Position numbers and translations under genes: made by a program. Source: an uncultured Candidatus Saccharibacteria bacterium (GTDB taxonomy: Bacteria; Patescibacteriota; Saccharimonadia; Saccharimonadales; Saccharimonadaceae). From it: a stretch of DNA of 30,396 nt. Below are positions 26,953 through 30,396 of the stretch, piece by piece (within the stretch, counting starts at the first letter, position 1; the number at the start of each line of letters is the position of its first letter). Below the pieces are notes generated by a model. That model searched no databases, had not been told where the DNA came from, and saw only the letters and a program-made list of their open reading frames with translations. The stretch covers positions 1 through 30,396 of the forward strand of contig CALHKE010000008.1 of assembly GCA_938033695.1 (NCBI GenBank), given 5' to 3'.

Positions 26953-29439
26953 GTGGAACAATTAGCCAAACACTTTACACCAGAATTATATGAAATTGAA
27001 TTAAGGATCAATAAAGACACTGAACAGGTTCAAGGTCGAGTGAAGATTCAGGGTGTTGCCAAAAGTTCCACCATCAAGCTCCACGCCAAAAATCTTAAAA
27101 TCCACCAGCTAACTATTAATCAGCGCCCGGTAACTTTTACGGAGGATACTGCAACTGAAACTATTAGCTTTACTTCGCAGGTCTCAGATGCCGAAATTAG
27201 TATTGAAGCCCGTTATTCCTTGCAACTTTCGCACGGTATGACCGGGCTTTATCTTTCGACTTATGAATATGAGGGGAAGACCGAGCGAATTGTCTCTACT
27301 CAATTTGAATCGCATTATGCCCGTATGATGTTCCCCTGCGTCGATGAACCCGCCGCCAAGGCTAAGTTCTCTCTCAAAGTTATCGATACTGATTCGACTG
27401 ACACGATTCTCAGTAATATGCCGATCAAGACCGAGCGCACTTTGACTTATACCTCAGTGAATAGTGAGCTCAATCCGAAAACTGATCCAAACGCTATGGA
27501 TCTTAATACTGAAGTGACGCGTAAGATCGTGGAATTCGAAACTACGCCACGTATGTCGACCTATCTTTTGGCGCTCTGTCTCGGTCATTTTCAAAGTGTT
27601 ACCATGAAAAATCAGCACGGTGTTACGATTACTACCTACGCCCCATTGAATCAAGCCAAGGAATCTCTCGTCGAGCCGAACCAAATCGCCGGGGAAGCCT
27701 TAGATTTTTATGATCAAGCTTTTGGTGTGCCATATCCATTACCGAAACTCGACCAGGTAGCGGTGCCAGATTTTGATGCCGGCGCTATGGAGAACTGGGG
27801 TCTGGTCACCTATCGTGAATCCTGTCTCTTGATTGATGAAACCGCCACTTTGACCGATAAAATTCAAATCGCCACGGTGATTACTCATGAATTATCGCAT
27901 CAGTGGTTCGGCAATCTCGTGACGATGGCTTGGTGGGACGATCTCTGGCTCAATGAAAGCTTCGCCAATATGATGGAATATTATTGTCTTGATGCAATTC
28001 GTCCAGAGTGGCAAGTTTGGCAAGAATTTTTCGTTTCTGATTGTTATTATGCGCTGACTCGTGATACTTCACCAGATATTCAGGCGGTTAAGCAGCCAGT
28101 TTCACACCCTTCTGAGATTGAGACTTTATTTGATCCAGCCATTGTCTATGCCAAGGGATCGCATTTGATGTTTATGTTAATGCGTTTGATGGGGGAACAG
28201 AATTTCTTGAAGGGTTTGCGAGATTATTTTGAAAAACATCAATACCAAAACACTACGGGTGATAATCTCTGGGCCGCCTTGCAAGCTTATGCGAAATTTA
28301 ATGTTTCAGACTTTATGAATCAATGGATCACGCGTCCTGGCTTCCCGATCATTGAAGGAGAAAAACAGGAACGCTTCTATCTAGATGGCCGAAGCAACCA
28401 AGAATCTTGGCCGTTAGTCCAGGTCTCCGATGATATGACCGGGCATTATATTATTGGCCTTACTTCCGAGGAACTTCAGGCTAAGCTCGCACGTTTCTCT
28501 GAGTTAAGTCAGGAACAGCAACTCCGTCTTTTGATTGACCAGAGTCTTCTTTTGCGTACTCCACGTGGTGATTTACCAGCCAGTCTAGATCTACTCATGC
28601 ACTTCCGCAATGAAACCAGCTTTGCGATTTGGTCCATTATTATGTCAATTCTTGGTGAGCTTAAAATCTATTGTCCGGCTGAAACCCCTGCTGAAGCTAA
28701 TTTGAAGAGTTATATTAGGGAACTGATTTCTCCTCAAATTGCGCGTCTTGGCGTTTCTGAAAAAACCGAAGACACCGATGATGATAAAAAGCTTCGTGAA
28801 TCCATCTTGAGTCTTGCGGTTTATGCGGATGATCAGCCGACCATTCTTCATCTAAATGAACAATATAATATATATATAACTGACGCTCTAAATTTTGCGG
28901 CCATTTCACCAGAATTACTGCTACCGTACTTAGAGGCTGAATTTAAAAACACCAAAGAGGCTCGTTTTAAAGAATATTTAAATCTTTACATTAAAACCTC
29001 ATCGCCTACCATAAAATCCTTACTCCTAGATGTTATTACGGACGCCAAGCGCGAGGAGCATCTTCAGACTTTATTAGATATGCTCTCTGATACTAAGATT
29101 ATTCGCTTGCAGGACCATAGCGGCTACGTGCGTGACCTACTGGCTAATCATTCGACTAGAAAAGCTACTTTCGATTGGCTTTATCAAAATTGGGACTATC
29201 TTAAAAATGCTGTTGATGGCAAATCGCTTGATATCTACCCGAAGATTATGGCGCGTTTTATTCGTAATCAATCCGATTTTGCCTTATTCCAGAAATTTAC
29301 CAAACGTTTCGAAAAAGACCCTGCCATGAGTCGTATTATTAAGATTGGTATATATGAAATTGAAAATCGCCTAGCCTTACTAGCCAAAAATACTGAAAAA
29401 CTGCATCAAAAACTCGAAAAATATGCGAAAAACCACTAA
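26953..29439 (+). CDS. pepN: M1 family zinc aminopeptidase (828 aa)
   Basis: Removes N-terminal amino acids from peptides; in a host-dependent cell it probably supplies amino acids. GAMENWG (residues 277-283) binds the substrate amino end; HELSHQWFGNL has zinc ligands His312 and His316 with catalytic Glu313, and NESFAN gives the third ligand Glu335. The N-terminal beta domain and the long C-terminal helical ERAP1-like domain are both present, so it is full length. No signal peptide: cytosolic. Start codon is GTG at 26953, 5 nt or so after AAGGAGAATAGG, which overlaps the alaS stop. No clear terminator follows. Confidence 0.95.
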   Translation: MEQLAKHFTPELYEIELRINKDTEQVQGRVKIQGVAKSSTIKLHAKNLKIHQLTINQRPVTFTEDTATETISFTSQVSDAEISIEARYSLQLSHGMTGLYLSTYEYEGKTERIVSTQFESHYARMMFPCVDEPAAKAKFSLKVIDTDSTDTILSNMPIKTERTLTYTSVNSELNPKTDPNAMDLNTEVTRKIVEFETTPRMSTYLLALCLGHFQSVTMKNQHGVTITTYAPLNQAKESLVEPNQIAGEALDFYDQAFGVPYPLPKLDQVAVPDFDAGAMENWGLVTYRESCLLIDETATLTDKIQIATVITHELSHQWFGNLVTMAWWDDLWLNESFANMMEYYCLDAIRPEWQVWQEFFVSDCYYALTRDTSPDIQAVKQPVSHPSEIETLFDPAIVYAKGSHLMFMLMRLMGEQNFLKGLRDYFEKHQYQNTTGDNLWAALQAYAKFNVSDFMNQWITRPGFPIIEGEKQERFYLDGRSNQESWPLVQVSDDMTGHYIIGLTSEELQAKLARFSELSQEQQLRLLIDQSLLLRTPRGDLPASLDLLMHFRNETSFAIWSIIMSILGELKIYCPAETPAEANLKSYIRELISPQIARLGVSEKTEDTDDDKKLRESILSLAVYADDQPTILHLNEQYNIYITDALNFAAISPELLLPYLEAEFKNTKEARFKEYLNLYIKTSSPTIKSLLLDVITDAKREEHLQTLLDMLSDTKIIRLQDHSGYVRDLLANHSTRKATFDWLYQNWDYLKNAVDGKSLDIYPKIMARFIRNQSDFALFQKFTKRFEKDPAMSRIIKIGIYEIENRLALLAKNTEKLHQKLEKYAKNH

Positions 29440-29753
29440 AAATTAGGGAAAAACCAAAAAAACTCAAAAATCTTCAAAAAAGTCCGAAAAAAGACTTGCA
29501 TTAATTAAAAATTTGATATAAGATAAATACTAAGTTCAGCAAGTCAGAAATGACCACTGCGAAAAAGGGAAACTGCGAGAATTCTTAATATATAGGATTT
29601 ATTTAAATCGCACGTTGAATTAACAATTTGGACAACGATGAAAATTAAATAAAGACTTGCATTTGTATATATGAAAGAAATCCCTTCTTGGTTTCGGAAG
29701 TATATACGTGAATTAGTAATCAATCTTCGATTACTAGTTAAGTCAATGCATAA
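29440..29753 (+). other. 23S rRNA promoter and leader region
   Basis: No protein gene is seen. From about 29496 it reads as an rRNA leader. A 12-bp repeat AAGACTTGCATT occurs at 29491-29502 and 29652-29663. A stretch GAATTAACAATTTGGACAA near 29621-29639 resembles the boxA antitermination region of E. coli rrn leaders (TTTAACAATTT...GACAA). A hairpin TAGTAATC/GATTACTA lies at 29714-29736, just before the mature end. The first 50 bases are A-rich. Confidence 0.5.
29496..29524 (+). promoter_or_regulatory. Promoter of the 23S rRNA transcript
   Basis: TTGCAT (29496-29501), 17 bp, TAAGAT (29519-29524). An overlapping extended -10 TGATATAAG (29514-29522) is an alternative. Start near 29530 gives a leader of about 220 nt. 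Confidence 0.6.
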
Positions 29754-30396
29754 AAAGGTAAATAAGGGCACTAATAGTGGATGCCTTGACAATCAATACC
29801 GATGAAGGACGTAGAACTCTGCGATAAGTCTTGGGGAGCTGAGAACAAGCTTTGATCCAGGAATTTCCGAATGGGGCAACCTAATACGAGTCATGTCGTA
29901 TTGCAATTACCTGAACACATAGGGTAATTAGACGGGAACCAACCGAACTGAATCATCTTAGTAGGTTGAGGAAAAGAGAATAAACAATGATTCCGAAAGT
30001 AGTGGCGAGCGAAATTGGAGCAGCCTAAACCTTAACATAACCATACGGTTTAACGGCCAGAGTTATGAAAGGGGTTGCGAAATAAGATAATTTTTATGCT
30101 GAGGTATTGGAAATCCGATATTTCAGTATAAAAACCAACATCGTTAAATGAGTGGATAATGTTATAAAACTTAGATCATAGCGGAAGTGTTTGAATGGCA
30201 CACCAAAGAAGGTGAGAGTCCTGTATGCGAAATGGTCTTAGACATTATATATCTTTTTTCAAGTAGGACGGGGCACGAGAAACCCTGTTTGAATCTGGCA
30301 GGACCACCTGCCAAGGCTAAATATATTGATTGATCGATAGCGAACTAGTACAGTGATGGAAAGGTGAAAAGAACCCCGGGAGGGGAGTGAAATAGA
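29754..30396 (+). rRNA. rrl: 23S ribosomal RNA, 5' part (runs off the window)
   Basis: From AGTGGATGCCTTGACA onward the sequence follows the conserved 5' domain of 23S rRNA: CGATGAAGGACGTAG, CTGCGATAAG, TTTCCGAATGGGG, GAACTGAATCATCTTAGTA, GAGAATAAACAATGATTCC, AGTGGCGAGCGAAA, and later GGACGGGGCACGAGAAACCCTGTTTGAA. The 5' end (29754) is set by alignment to E. coli numbering at GTGGATGCC and may be off by a few bases. About 640 nt are present. The upstream neighbour is the aminopeptidase gene, so there is no 16S gene directly before it. Confidence 0.97.

Noticed and set aside
29544..29792. An 82-codon minus-strand frame across the 23S leader
   Set aside because: It runs into the conserved 23S 5' end and has no promoter or ribosome site; a chance frame.
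1..30396. Recoding of UGA as glycine (as in SR1/Gracilibacteria)
   Set aside because: UGA ends several clear genes at the expected place (2050, 6180, 22367) and no conserved protein here needs in-frame UGA.

Overview
The window looks like a chromosomal segment of an ultra-small, host-dependent bacterium of the Patescibacteria (CPR), most likely Candidatus Saccharibacteria (TM7). This rests on several lines of evidence: very tight gene packing; UGA used as a normal stop (unlike SR1/Gracilibacteria); a short alanyl-tRNA synthetase without the C-Ala domain; a 23S rRNA gene with no 16S gene upstream; a type IV pilus assembly ATPase; and a WxL/DUF916-like surface-protein cluster. Taxonomy is inferred from gene content; no database search was done. 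Promoters are clear. Many are extended -10 boxes (TGnTATAAT-like), and several lie so close to the ATG (6-7 nt) that the mRNAs should be leaderless. Others have a long leader and a strong GGAGG.

Layout. 1-2050: tRNA-Lys(CTT) on the minus strand, an unknown helical protein, a tandem hairpin array that runs into tRNA-Arg(TCG), and an acidic Cys-rich small protein. 2144-3517 (minus): a 29-residue basic microprotein with its own promoter and terminator, and a second helical protein whose 3' end is expanded into 45-bp tandem repeats. 3656-6664 (plus): pilB-like ATPase, a membrane-anchored partner, and ribosomal protein L19. 6715-8754 (minus): an RNase HII-YraN fusion and ychF. 8849-11509: a divergent Sau3AI-type (presumably GATC) restriction-modification pair, AT-richer than its surroundings and probably acquired. 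11587-13015: an inositol-phosphatase family enzyme divergent from an N-formylglutamate-amidohydrolase family enzyme.

13128-17338: a five-gene surface cluster. It holds two secreted WxL-like beta proteins, two paralogous DUF916-like single-pass membrane proteins and one cell-wall-sorting-type protein with a VPNTG motif. 17433-18964: tRNA-Val(GAC), an orphan P-loop nucleotide-kinase-like protein and a DUF308-like membrane protein. 18965-19540 has no convincing protein gene. It has a promoter, several long helices and a strong terminator, and is best read as a large structured non-coding RNA of unknown class. It lies beside tRNA-Lys(TTT).

19763-24623: a compact typA-tatD-iscS-mnmA operon (ribosome GTPase, DNase, sulfur donor and tRNA 2-thiouridylase), with the MnmA substrate tRNA-Lys(UUU) encoded just upstream and divergently. 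A small membrane-anchored protein (minus) follows, then alaS and an M1 aminopeptidase. The window ends inside a 23S rRNA gene that has its own promoter and leader. The points most worth a second look are the tandem hairpin array at tRNA-Arg, the ~510-nt structured RNA, the 29-residue microprotein, the surface cluster, and the GATC site inside the shared restriction-modification promoter.
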